DNA of 12,465 nt, from the NCBI GenBank assembly GCA_947036575.1, contig CAMQSH010000048.1, positions 1 to 12,465 of the forward strand. The letters run 5' to 3'. Positions 1 through 7,994 of the stretch are shown one piece after another. Source of the DNA: an uncultured Brevinema sp. (lineage in GTDB: Bacteria > Spirochaetota > Brevinematia > Brevinematales > Brevinemataceae). The first letter of the stretch is position 1. Each line of letters opens with the position of its first letter. Made by a program: the position numbers and the translations under genes. The notes under the pieces were generated by a model. That model had not been told where the DNA came from and did no database searches. It saw only the letters and a list, made by a program, of their open reading frames with translations.

Positions 1-33
1 TCTTATAATATCAATACTTAAAAATATAAATAC

Positions 34-95
34 TCGGAAAGAGGGGGATTCGAACTTCAAGCCCTACTCTACCCTAATTCATTATACTACAAACA
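34..95 (-). pseudogene. Degenerate tRNA-like remnant
   Basis: On the minus strand the segment contains pieces that look like tRNA: GTAGTATAATG and GGTAGAG (D-arm-like), CTTGAA (like the anticodon loop of a serine tRNA), and GTTCGAATC followed by CCCCTCTTTCCG (T-loop and 3' acceptor half, similar to tRNA-Ser 3' ends). They do not make a working cloverleaf. The strand before TTCGAAT does not pair with CCCCC after it, no GGAAAG acceptor 5' half is present, and the distance from the D-arm-like to the T-loop-like part is too short for a full anticodon arm plus variable arm. I read it as a decayed or rearranged tRNA. Chance resemblance outside the T-arm is possible; the ATAAT in the D-arm-like part could equally be a -10 box. 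Confidence 0.35.
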
Positions 96-111
96 CTTTT
101 AAATAATCACT
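75..111. repeat. 37-bp direct repeat A, left copy
   Basis: Matches 12233-12269 over 37 bp with two adjacent mismatches (AC at 93-94 versus TT at 12251-12252), in the same orientation. It overlaps the 5' part of the tRNA-like remnant. Outside the 37 bp the flanks of the two copies show no obvious similarity. The minus strand of the repeat contains TATAAT (81-86), so it could carry a -10 element, but no -35 is seen at the right distance. Confidence 0.85.
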
Positions 112-196
112 CTTGAGAAAAGTGTATTTTGCTACTGACAGTTTGTTGTCAACATATTATTATGATTTATTTCATCGTTTTTGTCAATTCTACACC

Positions 197-251
197 CTAT
201 TTATTTCTTAATTTTTGTTTTTTATCTAAAAACAATAAAATAAATCAAATT
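197..251. repeat. 55-bp direct repeat B, left copy
   Basis: Identical over 55 bp to 12411-12465, in the same orientation. The right copy reaches the window end, so the true repeat may be longer. Inside it is an 8-bp inverted repeat, TTGTTTTT-tatct-AAAAACAA (215-235). It is AT-rich, but an exact 55-bp match including the hairpin is too long for chance. No coding potential. Confidence 0.9.
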
Positions 252-397
252 ATTTCAAATTATTTTTATTCGCATAAATATAACAATAACAAGCATTAAA
301 CTACATATAAATACCATTAACAAATAATATTTGAAAATAAATTTGTAAAAACTATTGATTTTATATTAATATACGTTATATTTTATAACTAAATTAG

Positions 398-440
398 ATA
401 ATAAGAAATACCCACTAAATTAGTAGGTATTTCTTATTAT
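398..440 (-). terminator. Hairpin terminator of the operon
   Basis: ATAATAAGAAATACC (398-412) is perfectly complementary to 426-440, and the stem continues inward to 417/421, giving about 20 bp around a 3-nt loop. The only non-Watson-Crick position (413/425) is a U.G wobble in minus-strand RNA but a C-A mismatch in plus-strand RNA, so the structure is best formed by the minus-strand transcript. It begins 9 bp after the stop codon of the last gene, and the 3' arm is U-rich on that strand. It therefore fits an intrinsic terminator for the whole operon, although the U-tract is inside the stem rather than a clean run after it. Confidence 0.75.
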
Positions 441-449
441 CGTTCAGTT

Positions 450-1754
450 TTAAATTAATCCAAAAGTTTTTGGAAGAATAAGTGAAATTTCTGGAATGAA
501 AGTAACAAACATTAATGCTATAAAAATTGCTATGAAAAAAGGCCATAAGAATGGAATTAATTCCTGCATTTTTACTTTACCAACAGAACAAGCTATGAAT
601 AAAACACTACCTACAGGAGGAGTTGCATTACCAATTCCGAGATTAAAAATCATCATTATTCCAAAATGAACAGGGTGCATTCCTAAACTTATTGCAATAG
701 GTAAGAAAATAGGGGTAAAGATAAGCACAGCTGGTGTCAAATCCATAAATGTACCCACTACTAAAAGTGCTAGATTCATTACTAAAAGAATGATAATAGG
801 ATTATCAGAAATACTCAATAATAATTGAGCTATAAATTGAGGTATCCCAGCATAGGCCATAACCCATGCCATCATTCCAGAAGTAGCAATTAGGAAAAGT
901 ACCATTGAAGATCCCTGCAATGATTGCCCAAAAATTTCTGGAATGTTTTTAAGAGTCAATTCTTTATAAAATATAGATAAAAGCAAAGAGTATGCCACTG
1001 CAATAGCAGCTCCTTCTGTTGCTGTAAAAATACCAGCAATGATACCTCCAATAACAACAACAATCAAAGACATACAAGGAATAGCTTCTAAGGTTATTTT
1101 AAGTGCTTCAGGAAAAGGAACTTTTCCATAAACTGGATATTTAAGCTTTACAGCATAAAATCCGGCCACTACCATAACACTTAGCCCCATAAGTATACCT
1201 GGTAAATACCCTGCTATAAATAATGCTGCAATAGATGTTCCACCACTAACTAATGAATAAAGGATTAATGGACCACTTGGTGGTATCAAAATACCAGTAG
1301 GTGCTGAACAAGTATTAACAGCTGCTGAATAAGCTTTATGGTAGCCTTCTTTTTCTTGAAGAGGTGCCATAATTCCACCAATAGCAGCAGCTGCTGCTAT
1401 TGAAGAACCTGAAATAGAACCAAACAACATATTTGCAAGAACATTAGTTTGAGCTAAAGATCCAGGTAATCGCCCTCCCAAAAGTTTAGCAAAATTAACT
1501 AATCGAATCGCTATCCCACCTTTATTCATAATGTTACCAGAAAGAATGAAAAAAGGAATAGCTAAAAAAGTAAAGGTGTCTAAACCAGAAAATAATTTTT
1601 GTGTCATTGGAAAAAGAACTAAATCTATAGGCCCTAAGGTTAATGCCGTAAAAAAAGAAGAGAGTCCAATGCCTATAGAAATAGGAACTCCTAATACTAA
1701 AAAGAAGAAAAATGTCCCAAAAAGAACTAAGGTCGCTAATATTGTTGAATCCAT
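450..1754 (-). CDS. dctM: TRAP transporter large membrane subunit (DctM family), second system
   Basis: This 434-residue, almost wholly hydrophobic protein has the length and many membrane segments of the DctM/SiaM ion-translocating subunit, which uses a sodium or proton gradient to move a solute delivered by the binding protein. Family landmarks are visible: IPFFILSGNIM (about 66-76), GSISGSS (112-118), IPPSGP (157-162), TATEGAA (244-250), GTFMDLTPA (334-342) and GNATPPVG (375-382). The start overlaps the stop of the small subunit by one base (TAATG), so the pair is probably translationally coupled, with AAGGCGG just upstream as ribosome site. It is the last gene of the operon, 9 bp before the terminator. 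The substrate cannot be read from this subunit; from the neighbours a sugar-derived or acidic compound is likely. The frame is intact, unlike its paralogue at 5165-6439. Confidence 0.93.
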   Translation of the reverse strand: MDSTILATLVLFGTFFFFLVLGVPISIGIGLSSFFTALTLGPIDLVLFPMTQKLFSGLDTFTFLAIPFFILSGNIMNKGGIAIRLVNFAKLLGGRLPGSLAQTNVLANMLFGSISGSSIAAAAAIGGIMAPLQEKEGYHKAYSAAVNTCSAPTGILIPPSGPLILYSLVSGGTSIAALFIAGYLPGILMGLSVMVVAGFYAVKLKYPVYGKVPFPEALKITLEAIPCMSLIVVVIGGIIAGIFTATEGAAIAVAYSLLLSIFYKELTLKNIPEIFGQSLQGSSMVLFLIATSGMMAWVMAYAGIPQFIAQLLLSISDNPIIILLVMNLALLVVGTFMDLTPAVLIFTPIFLPIAISLGMHPVHFGIMMIFNLGIGNATPPVGSVLFIACSVGKVKMQELIPFLWPFFIAIFIALMFVTFIPEISLILPKTFGLI

Positions 1755-2257
1755 TATTGTGCCGCCTTTTCTTGATTTTTACATTCTAAATATAATTGTA
1801 TTACTTGTAAACTTTTAACGAATAGTATCATTGTTCCTGAAATAGGAATAATAGAATATACCACCCCCATAGGAAGTCTTAATAAAGGTGTTAATTGTCC
1901 TAATGTTGTAACACTAAGATTCAGTCCACCATAAACCATTATAACCATTACAAATCCCATTACTATCAAATGAATACAAAATTGAATAATTTTATTTACT
2001 TTTGGAGAAACAGAGTCTAATAGTAGTGTTAAAGATATATGTTCATCGTGAATAAAACAAGAAATCGATCCTAACATAACAGCCCATATTAAAGAAAACC
2101 GAAGTAATTCTTCTACAATTTGATTAGGGCTGTTTAATACATAACGACTAAAAACTTGCCCCACAACCATAAAAACCATACAAAACATCACAATTTGCAA
2201 TATAATAAAAATCAATTTATTTATAAAGTTTTGGATTTGAATAATTTTATCATTCAT
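1754..2257 (-). CDS. dctQ: TRAP transporter small membrane subunit (DctQ family), second system
   Basis: A 167-residue protein with four predicted membrane segments (about 13-35, 51-70, 88-112, 131-153), the usual size and layout of DctQ/SiaQ. The family pattern around the end of helix 1 and start of helix 2 is present: SRYVLN (37-42), then EELLR (49-53) and IW (57-58). In TRAP transporters this subunit associates with DctM and supports docking of the periplasmic or lipid-anchored binding protein. It lies 36 bp after the binding-protein gene and overlaps the large subunit by one base. The start ATG at 2257 is preceded by AGGA about seven bases upstream. Assignment as DctQ rests on topology, length and context, since the family is poorly conserved in sequence. 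Confidence 0.88.
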   Translation of the reverse strand: MNDKIIQIQNFINKLIFIILQIVMFCMVFMVVGQVFSRYVLNSPNQIVEELLRFSLIWAVMLGSISCFIHDEHISLTLLLDSVSPKVNKIIQFCIHLIVMGFVMVIMVYGGLNLSVTTLGQLTPLLRLPMGVVYSIIPISGTMILFVKSLQVIQLYLECKNQEKAAQ

Positions 2258-2293
2258 AAATAATTCCTATCTTTTAATCAATTACTCAGAAGT

Positions 2294-3280
2294 CTAACGA
2301 AGTTTAATAATTGCTTCTAACGTTGGAGCAACTTTTGGATTTTTTAGAGTTTCTGTATACATAGCTTTAGTTAATTCTTCAAAAGGAGCTTTATCTACTT
2401 CATTAATTATAACACCCATATCTTCTTGAGCAACTTTCAAAGATGTTTTAATAGCTTCTCTCCATAATTTATTATGAACGTCTGTTGATTCGACTAAAGC
2501 TTCTTTAACAATTACTTGATGTTCAGGGCTTAAAGATAACCAAGTTTTATGACTCATTACAACAAAATCTGTTAAACGAACATGACCATCTAATGAGTAG
2601 TATTTTGCAACTTCACCATGTTTGTCCAAGGTTAAAGCTTGAGCATTATTTTCTGCTCCGTCTATAACTCCTTGTTGAAGAGCTGTATAGATTTCTCCAT
2701 AAGGAATAGGAGTTGGAATTCCACCAAGAAGTTCCATTGTACGAATTGAAGACTGGCTATTAATCACACGGATTTTTTTACCTTTAAGATCTACAGGAGT
2801 ATTAATAGGACCATTTTTCATATAGAAAGAACGTTCTCCAGCATCTTGATAAGTCATTGCTAACATACCACTATTTGTTAAATTATTATAAACTTTTTCT
2901 GTAACAGGGGAAGATAATGTTTTGTAGTAATGCTCATCTGTTTTAAAGAGGTAAGGCAATAGATATGCTCCAAATTCAGGGTTGAAATTTTCAAGAGTAT
3001 TCGCACTAGTACGAGTAAAATCTACAGAACCAGCTTGAACTTGTTCTACAACTGTTCTTTCATCTCCAAGAATACTGTTAGGGAAAAATTTGACTTCTAA
3101 AGCTCCACCTGTTTTTTCCTTTACGATATCTCCAAATACCAAAAGAGCTTGGTGAGATGGATTCAATTCTGTGTGATTGTGTGCAAAGCGAAGTACTCTT
3201 TTTTTTGTTGCACCTTCTGTATTGCCATCACCACAAGCTGAGATAGAGACGAGACACATTAGTATAAGTAATTTTTTCAT
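2294..3280 (-). CDS. dctP: TRAP transporter solute-binding lipoprotein (DctP family), second system
   Basis: This 328-residue protein starts with a lipoprotein signal peptide (M-K-K, hydrophobic core, lipobox ISAC, Cys16), so the mature protein should be anchored to the membrane outside the cytoplasm. It has the DctP/SiaP fold signatures: GERSF with Arg150, KIRV with Arg171 (the position that clamps the ligand carboxylate in SiaP-type proteins), and YGEIYTALQQGVIDGAENN (194-212), whose final Asn-Asn matches the ligand-contacting end of that motif. This supports an acidic ligand, though the specific one cannot be told. The start has a strong site, GGAGG, five bases before ATG. It follows the fucose-isomerase-like gene by 31 bp and precedes its own Q and M subunits. 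Its ligand motif differs from that of the other binding protein in the window. Confidence 0.93.
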   Translation of the reverse strand: MKKLLILMCLVSISACGDGNTEGATKKRVLRFAHNHTELNPSHQALLVFGDIVKEKTGGALEVKFFPNSILGDERTVVEQVQAGSVDFTRTSANTLENFNPEFGAYLLPYLFKTDEHYYKTLSSPVTEKVYNNLTNSGMLAMTYQDAGERSFYMKNGPINTPVDLKGKKIRVINSQSSIRTMELLGGIPTPIPYGEIYTALQQGVIDGAENNAQALTLDKHGEVAKYYSLDGHVRLTDFVVMSHKTWLSLSPEHQVIVKEALVESTDVHNKLWREAIKTSLKVAQEDMGVIINEVDKAPFEELTKAMYTETLKNPKVAPTLEAIIKLR

Positions 3281-3311
3281 ATAAACCTCCGTATATAATA
3301 CGTTTTATTTT

Positions 3312-5102
3312 TTATTTTCCGTACAAAGAACCAAAATTTTTACAAGCAAGAACATCTGAAGCAATATCATTTCCAAACATTGTCCATGCTGAAGGACGCC
3401 AAATTTGTTCTTCTAGAATATTGTGCATACACACTGGTATGCGAAGAATAGAAGCTAAAGTTATAAGATCAGCTCCTACATGACCATAAGAAAAAGCACA
3501 ATGATTTGAACCCCAATTTAACATAACAGTATAAACATCTCTAAAGAATCCTGTTCCTGTTAAGCGTGGTACAAAAAATGTTTTAGGCCATGTTGGATCT
3601 GTTTGAGATATAATTTTCCCTTCTATATCTTTAGGTAGACCAATGCTGTATCCTTCTGCTATCTGAAGAACAGGACCTAAGCCTTTCACTAAATTCAAAC
3701 GACTCACAGTAATTGGCATTTCAGGTTTAGTAAGAAAAGAAGATGAAAATCCACCACCACGAAAAGAAGCTAATTTACTAGCACCCCATTCTGTGGCTTT
3801 AAGACATAATTCAACTTCATCATTTGTTACATCTTTATAATGTTTCATAGACGATTTACCATTAGTAAGCATTTCTCCAGCCCCGTCAAGAGCTGCTGCA
3901 CCTGAATTAGTAAGATAAATAAATCCTTGTTCCGCACTTTTTGGTGCAGCAATTCCACACATTTTTTGAATAGCATCTGGGCTCCAATAAGCACGAACAT
4001 CTGCAAAAATCTGAGAAGTCCCTGTCAAAAGATGCCCAAACAACATTGTCATAGCATTAAGACTGTCATTCTCTGTAGAAATAATATAGGGTTGACGAAT
4101 CCCTTTCCAATCAAATGTAGAATTCATGGTTGCTTCCATAAAATCCCCATTAGGAAAATGATCTGTCCATTGACGTTGACCTTGGAATCCAGAAGCCAAA
4201 GCATTGTGCCCTTCAGCTTCTTCTCCCCAACCCATATCACGAAGTTTTTCGTTCCCAACCATTAAATCTTTACCAATGAGAGCCATTTTAATACAAGTTT
4301 CCCAATCTTTGTTTTTTTCTTCTTGTGTTTTTTGAATAGAAATATCATTAGGATCTTTTGCTTCTTGTGGTTTACACCATTTATCAACCCACTCCATTGC
4401 TTTGTTATACTCTTCAACATCATAAATTTCTCTATCAATACGACGAATAAATTCAGACATATCAATTTGTTGCGTTCGCATCCCAAAATAATCTTGAAGT
4501 AAGCTTGAATCAACTATTGAGCCTCCTATTCCCATAGATGTACCACCCATAGATAGATAACTAGTACCTTTCATTGTTGCCACAGCCATTGCAGTTCTCG
4601 CAAAACGTAAAATCATATCTTGAACGTCTTGAGAAAGACTGTAGTCTTCTGCATCTTGAATATCTCTACCATATATTTTAAAAATAGGAAGCCCTTTTTG
4701 ATCGGAAGTAGCCGCAGCACCTGCTAAATAAACAGCACCAGGTCTTTGAGAACCATTAAATCCATAAATTGCTTGAGGCATTGTGGGATCCATTTCGATA
4801 ACTTCGGCAGCATAAGCCCAAGCACGAGTTACACTGATACAAGCCCCAACCCCCTCTCGACGAAATTGCTCTGAAACAATAGCTGCTTCACTAGGACCAC
4901 CTATAGAAGTTTGAGATAATACACATTCAAACGCTTCTCCTGAAGGATGTCTTAATGTTTTTTCAATTAACTCTTTAACTAAAATTGCTGTTTTATATAA
5001 AGGTTCTTCTATTTTTTCACGAACTCCGTTTCTACGAGCATCAATAATAAGCCTAATTCCTAACTTCGGTAAAGAAGTTTTAAGGCGATTTCCTATTTTC
5101 AT
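3312..5102 (-). CDS. fucI: L-fucose isomerase family enzyme
   Basis: A 596-residue cytoplasmic protein that resembles E. coli FucI (591 residues) along its whole length, for example LPKLGIRLIIDARRNGVRE (11-29), MDPTMPQAIYGFNGSQRPG (104-122), GFQGQRQWTD (305-314) and IPVCMHN (555-561). FucI is a manganese enzyme that converts L-fucose to L-fuculose and also accepts D-arabinose. The metal and catalytic residues are recognisable: Glu344 in STENDSLN, Asp368 in FADVRAYWSP and His541 in YGHVGAD, corresponding to E. coli Glu337, Asp361 and His528. ATG at 5102 is preceded by AGAAGG at four bases. It sits between the two TRAP systems, so it probably acts on a sugar derived from one of their ligands. 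No fuculose kinase or aldolase gene is nearby, so the usual fucose operon is not reproduced and the natural substrate may be a related aldose. Confidence 0.93.
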   Translation of the reverse strand: MKIGNRLKTSLPKLGIRLIIDARRNGVREKIEEPLYKTAILVKELIEKTLRHPSGEAFECVLSQTSIGGPSEAAIVSEQFRREGVGACISVTRAWAYAAEVIEMDPTMPQAIYGFNGSQRPGAVYLAGAAATSDQKGLPIFKIYGRDIQDAEDYSLSQDVQDMILRFARTAMAVATMKGTSYLSMGGTSMGIGGSIVDSSLLQDYFGMRTQQIDMSEFIRRIDREIYDVEEYNKAMEWVDKWCKPQEAKDPNDISIQKTQEEKNKDWETCIKMALIGKDLMVGNEKLRDMGWGEEAEGHNALASGFQGQRQWTDHFPNGDFMEATMNSTFDWKGIRQPYIISTENDSLNAMTMLFGHLLTGTSQIFADVRAYWSPDAIQKMCGIAAPKSAEQGFIYLTNSGAAALDGAGEMLTNGKSSMKHYKDVTNDEVELCLKATEWGASKLASFRGGGFSSSFLTKPEMPITVSRLNLVKGLGPVLQIAEGYSIGLPKDIEGKIISQTDPTWPKTFFVPRLTGTGFFRDVYTVMLNWGSNHCAFSYGHVGADLITLASILRIPVCMHNILEEQIWRPSAWTMFGNDIASDVLACKNFGSLYGK

Positions 5103-5164
5103 AATACCTTCTTTTATATCACATGTTATTTTTGATTATTTCTTTAGATTAAAATACTAACATT

Positions 5165-6439
5165 TTAGAATAAATAAATTATCTTTGTTATTTCTTCAGA
5201 AAATACAATGAGAATCAACAATTCTATGGCTATAGCAATAATGAATGGATAACTCTCTGTTATATATTCTTTTGTAGGACATTTTAATATGGAACATACT
5301 GTATACATAGCTATCCCCACAGGAGGTGTCAGAGAACCAAAAGTAGCTACTGTAGCCATAATAATACCAAATAGAATAGGATCAATACCAATACTTTTTA
5401 TTATAGGCAACAGTATTGGTGTTGCTAATAAAATGATAACAGGCCCATCAATAAACATGCCTGCAACAACTAAACCTATCATAATTAATATCATTACTAA
5501 AATTGGATTAACTGTGATACTTGTAATAAATCCCATCATTTGTTGAGGAATTTGTTCAATAGGAATTCCATATCCAAAAATACCAGATAATGCAATTATA
5601 AACATAATAGCACCCACATCAGTAACAGACATACATAGTGTTTCCCAAAGAGTCTGCCATGTTAATTCTTTATAGATAAAGACTCCTACAAATAAAGCAT
5701 AAAAACAGGCAAAAGCTCCTACTTCAGACGGTGTAAAAATACCAAATCTAATCCCTACCAATAGAAAAACAGGAAATAATATAGCCCAAATAGTCTCCTT
5801 TAATGATAATAAAATCTCTTTTAAAGGCGCTTTCACAGTATTATGGGGTTTAAATTTTCTTACGTTTGCAGTAATTGCTACCGTTATCATTTGAAGAATC
5901 ATCATAAATAATCCAGCTATAAATCCAGCTATAAAAAGTCTAGAAATCGAAACATTTCCAACTGTACCATATAAGATTAAATTTACTCCTGGTGGAATTG
6001 TTGCTGTAATAAGAGAAGTGAAAGCAATAACAGCAGCTGTATATCATTTTGGATATCCTTGTTTTTCCATGTCAGGTCCTAGAATTCTAGATTCCATAGC
6101 AGCATCCGCTGTTGCAGAACCAGAAACTCCTCCCATTAATGTACTCAAAACAACACTAACTTGAGCTAATCCACCTTTCATATGCCCTGTTAATAATAAA
6201 GATAGTTTTACAAGGCGTTCTGAAATTCCTGAAGAATTCATTAAATTTCCTGCAAAAATAAATAGAGGAACAGCTAACATTAGAAAGTTTTGGGTTGCTG
6301 ATATTGGAAGTTGCACAACTGTAGTAAAAGGTAATTCAGGGTGTTGTATAAAAAAAAGTGCTCCAGATATGCCTATAGCAAAAGCTACAGGCATCCCTAT
6401 TATTAATAATATTATAAAAGCTATTAAAACAAGAGTCAT
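5165..6439 (-). pseudogene. dctM: TRAP large membrane subunit (DctM family), first system, interrupted by in-frame TGA
   Basis: From ATG at 6439 to TAA at 5165 the frame encodes 424 positions, normal for DctM, broken only by TGA at codon 132 (6044-6046). There is no frameshift: the frame after the TGA reads directly on as Y-T-A-A-V-I-A and keeps the family motifs. Landmarks before the stop are VPLFIFAGNLM and GGVSGSATADAA; after it come TIPPGV, FTPSEVGA, GMFIDGP and GSLTPPVG. The intact paralogue in this window has Ala at the same place (GYHK-A-YSAAV), and Gly, Ala or Phe are usual, so a GGA-to-TGA change is a simple explanation. A perfect AGGAGG site lies seven bases before the ATG, which overlaps the DctQ stop as ATGA. 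A restart at ATG 5905 (codon 179) would lose essential parts. It may be a recent null mutation, a sequencing or assembly error, or a read-through case. Confidence 0.85.
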
Positions 6440-6927
6440 TGTTGATCCTCCTGTTTGATTTCCTTAGAAATATAGATGTTTTTAATTTTCAAAACAGTTG
6501 TAATTAGCATAAAAATGGAGCTTATGGGAATACTAATTGTTACCCATGTGTAGCTAATAGCAGGAATTCCTTGAAAAGATCTATCCCATGTTTTTATAGA
6601 AAGAATAAATCCATAATATATAAATGCTAATAAAAATATTGCAATTATCATATAGGAAATCACTTGAAATAATTTTTGTAATTTTTTAGGGAATATTTCA
6701 GTTACTAAATCAACCATTACTAGGCGGTCTTGTTCATAAGCTAAATCTGCCCCTAAAAATATACTCCACGTAAATAATAATAAAGAAATATCAATAGCCC
6801 AGTTTATAGGGAACCCGATAGTTCGACAAATAGCAGCAATAAAAATAATGGTAACACTGACAACCAAAAATAAGATTGCTATACACATCTCGATATTTTT
6901 CATTTTATAATATAATTTACTTACCAT
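6436..6927 (-). CDS. dctQ: TRAP transporter small membrane subunit (DctQ family), first system
   Basis: A 163-residue protein with four predicted membrane helices (about 12-34, 41-60, 88-110, 121-147), matching DctQ size and topology. Typical features are the INWAIDISLLLFTW segment (41-54) entering helix 2, followed by an acidic-basic loop YEQDRLVMVD (64-73). It follows its binding-protein gene by 28 bp and overlaps the large subunit as ATGA, a coupled arrangement. ATG at 6927 has GAGGG six bases upstream. The gene itself is intact, but without a functional large subunit it would have no carrier to work with unless the TGA in that gene is suppressed or the protein pairs with the other DctM. 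It shares only weak similarity by eye with the DctQ at 1754-2257. Confidence 0.87.
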   Translation of the reverse strand: MVSKLYYKMKNIEMCIAILFLVVSVTIIFIAAICRTIGFPINWAIDISLLLFTWSIFLGADLAYEQDRLVMVDLVTEIFPKKLQKLFQVISYMIIAIFLLAFIYYGFILSIKTWDRSFQGIPAISYTWVTISIPISSIFMLITTVLKIKNIYISKEIKQEDQQ

Positions 6928-6955
6928 ATTATTCCCTCTCGTTTTCTATTGACTT

Positions 6956-7957
6956 TTATTTTCTAATATCTTTGTAAACGGCATTTCTAGCTTCTTCTAA
7001 TCCTAAAGCTTGGTATGCTTGAATACTTGCTTCTTCAAAAGCTTTTATATCTAATTGGTCTCTTTCAATAATTTCGACACCTGAATCTCGTATTTTTTCT
7101 TTAGCTTCATTTGCCATTATTTCAATTTTTCTAGAAACTTCAAATCCTGCTTTATCAGCTTCTTCAATCAGAATAGTTTGATAATTTTTAGGGAGAGAAT
7201 CAAACCACTCTTTTCCTACAATGGAAAAATTCATTTGATAAATATGACCTGTTTCCATAAGATATTTTACAACCTCATGAACTTTTGTATTATATGCTGC
7301 AACATAGGATAATTCAGCTCCATCAACAGCTTTGGTTTGAATACCCGTATACATTTCTCCATAAGAAAGAGATACGGGAGTAACACCAAGAGAACGGATA
7401 GATTCAACCCATATAGGTGCTGGGGCAGTACGTATAGCTAGACTTTTGAGATCACTAGGAGAAGTTCCTTTTTTATTTGCTAATAAATGTCTATATCCTT
7501 GTATATAAGCAAAAGATATGATTTTTATATTATATTCATCTTCTAATTTTTTAGACCATTGTTGTACTGTAGGAGAATCAATTAATTTTTGAACATCTTC
7601 TAAATTTTCAATAAAAAAAGGTGCGTTCATTACAGAAAGCTCTTTAACAAAATTTCCAAGTCTTGCTGCATCTGAATTTTGACCAATAGGAGATCCTTGT
7701 CTCATTTGTTCAATAATATCTTCTTCTACACCTAATTGTGCACTATGATAAACTTCTATTTTCAAATCATTATCTGTCCGTTCTGCAACTCTGTCAGCCC
7801 AGTTAAGAAATGCTTCTTGGTACGGATCCTGCTCTGTAAGAACATGATTAAAACGAAGTATATAACTAGGGGCTTTAACCCCTTCTTTAGATTCTTTCTG
7901 TCCACAAGCTCCAAATAATAAGACACATAGACCAAATAATAAAATATTACGATTCAT
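6956..7957 (-). CDS. dctP: TRAP transporter solute-binding lipoprotein (DctP family), first system
   Basis: With the start at ATG 7957 this is a 333-residue lipoprotein: M-N-R-N, hydrophobic core, then F-G-A-C with Cys18. The Phe at -3 makes a loose lipobox of the kind tolerated in some diderm phyla. The open frame extends to an ATG at 8020, but that would add 21 residues overlapping the upstream gene, whereas GGGAGG lies six bases before 7957 and gives a proper signal peptide. DctP signatures are GYRHLL with Arg156, LAIRT with Arg176 (carboxylate clamp position), and YGEMYTGIQTKAVDGAEL (199-216). After Glu215 it has Leu-Ser where SiaP-like proteins and the other binding protein here have Asn-Asn, so its ligand is probably different. 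It belongs with the Q and interrupted M genes that follow. Confidence 0.92.
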   Translation of the reverse strand: MNRNILLFGLCVLLFGACGQKESKEGVKAPSYILRFNHVLTEQDPYQEAFLNWADRVAERTDNDLKIEVYHSAQLGVEEDIIEQMRQGSPIGQNSDAARLGNFVKELSVMNAPFFIENLEDVQKLIDSPTVQQWSKKLEDEYNIKIISFAYIQGYRHLLANKKGTSPSDLKSLAIRTAPAPIWVESIRSLGVTPVSLSYGEMYTGIQTKAVDGAELSYVAAYNTKVHEVVKYLMETGHIYQMNFSIVGKEWFDSLPKNYQTILIEEADKAGFEVSRKIEIMANEAKEKIRDSGVEIIERDQLDIKAFEEASIQAYQALGLEEARNAVYKDIRK

Positions 7958-7963
7958 ATAATA

Positions 7964-7969
7964 CCTCCC
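7964..7969 (-). promoter_or_regulatory. Ribosome binding site fixing the DctP start at 7957
   Basis: GGGAGG on the minus strand, six bases before ATG 7957. It decides against the longer frame from 8020, which would overlap the preceding gene by 26 bases and bury the signal peptide. Confidence 0.85.
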
Positions 7970-7994
7970 AATTTCAATTGTTATAAATAAAACA

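Larger units (their letters stand above)
1..449. other. Left intergenic region, no protein gene
   Basis: No convincing coding sequence is present. From left to right it holds a degenerate tRNA-like sequence (about 34-95, minus strand), one copy of a 37-bp repeat (75-111), a short inverted repeat TGACA-N6-TGTCA (136-151), one copy of a 55-bp repeat (197-251), about 145 bp of very AT-rich sequence in which I see nothing (252-397), and the terminator of the operon (398-440). Confidence 0.8.

Noticed and set aside
124..152. Minus-strand promoter with perfect TTGACA (147-152) upstream of the tRNA-like remnant
   Set aside because: No acceptable -10 box at 16-18 bp; the best match (TACACT) is 20 bp away. 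It could be a relic of a tRNA promoter but cannot be supported.
3927..4265. Plus-strand open frames inside the minus-strand genes (also 1531-1818, 5289-5546, 10678-10929 and others)
   Set aside because: They lie opposite well-recognised genes, have no ribosome sites or family features, and their composition is that of antisense shadows.
5150..5167. TAAAAT-N6-ATTTTA inverted repeat after the interrupted dctM
   Set aside because: Only A-T pairs, six long, overlapping the stop codon; expected by chance in such AT-rich sequence. No credible promoter is seen in this 62-bp gap either.
6044..6046. TGA read as an amino acid through an alternative genetic code (Trp, or Gly as in SR1/Gracilibacteria)
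   Set aside because: Tryptophan is encoded by TGG throughout, and no other internal TGA occurs in roughly 3,800 codons of the ten frames. The DctQ gene at 6436 ends with TGA in a normal ATGA overlap, although that alone is not decisive because TAA follows three codons later.
5990..6046. TGA as selenocysteine with a downstream hairpin (TGCTGT / ACAGCA)
   Set aside because: The stem is only 6 bp with a 22-nt loop and lacks bacterial SECIS features. DctM proteins are not selenoproteins and the aligned position is not cysteine.
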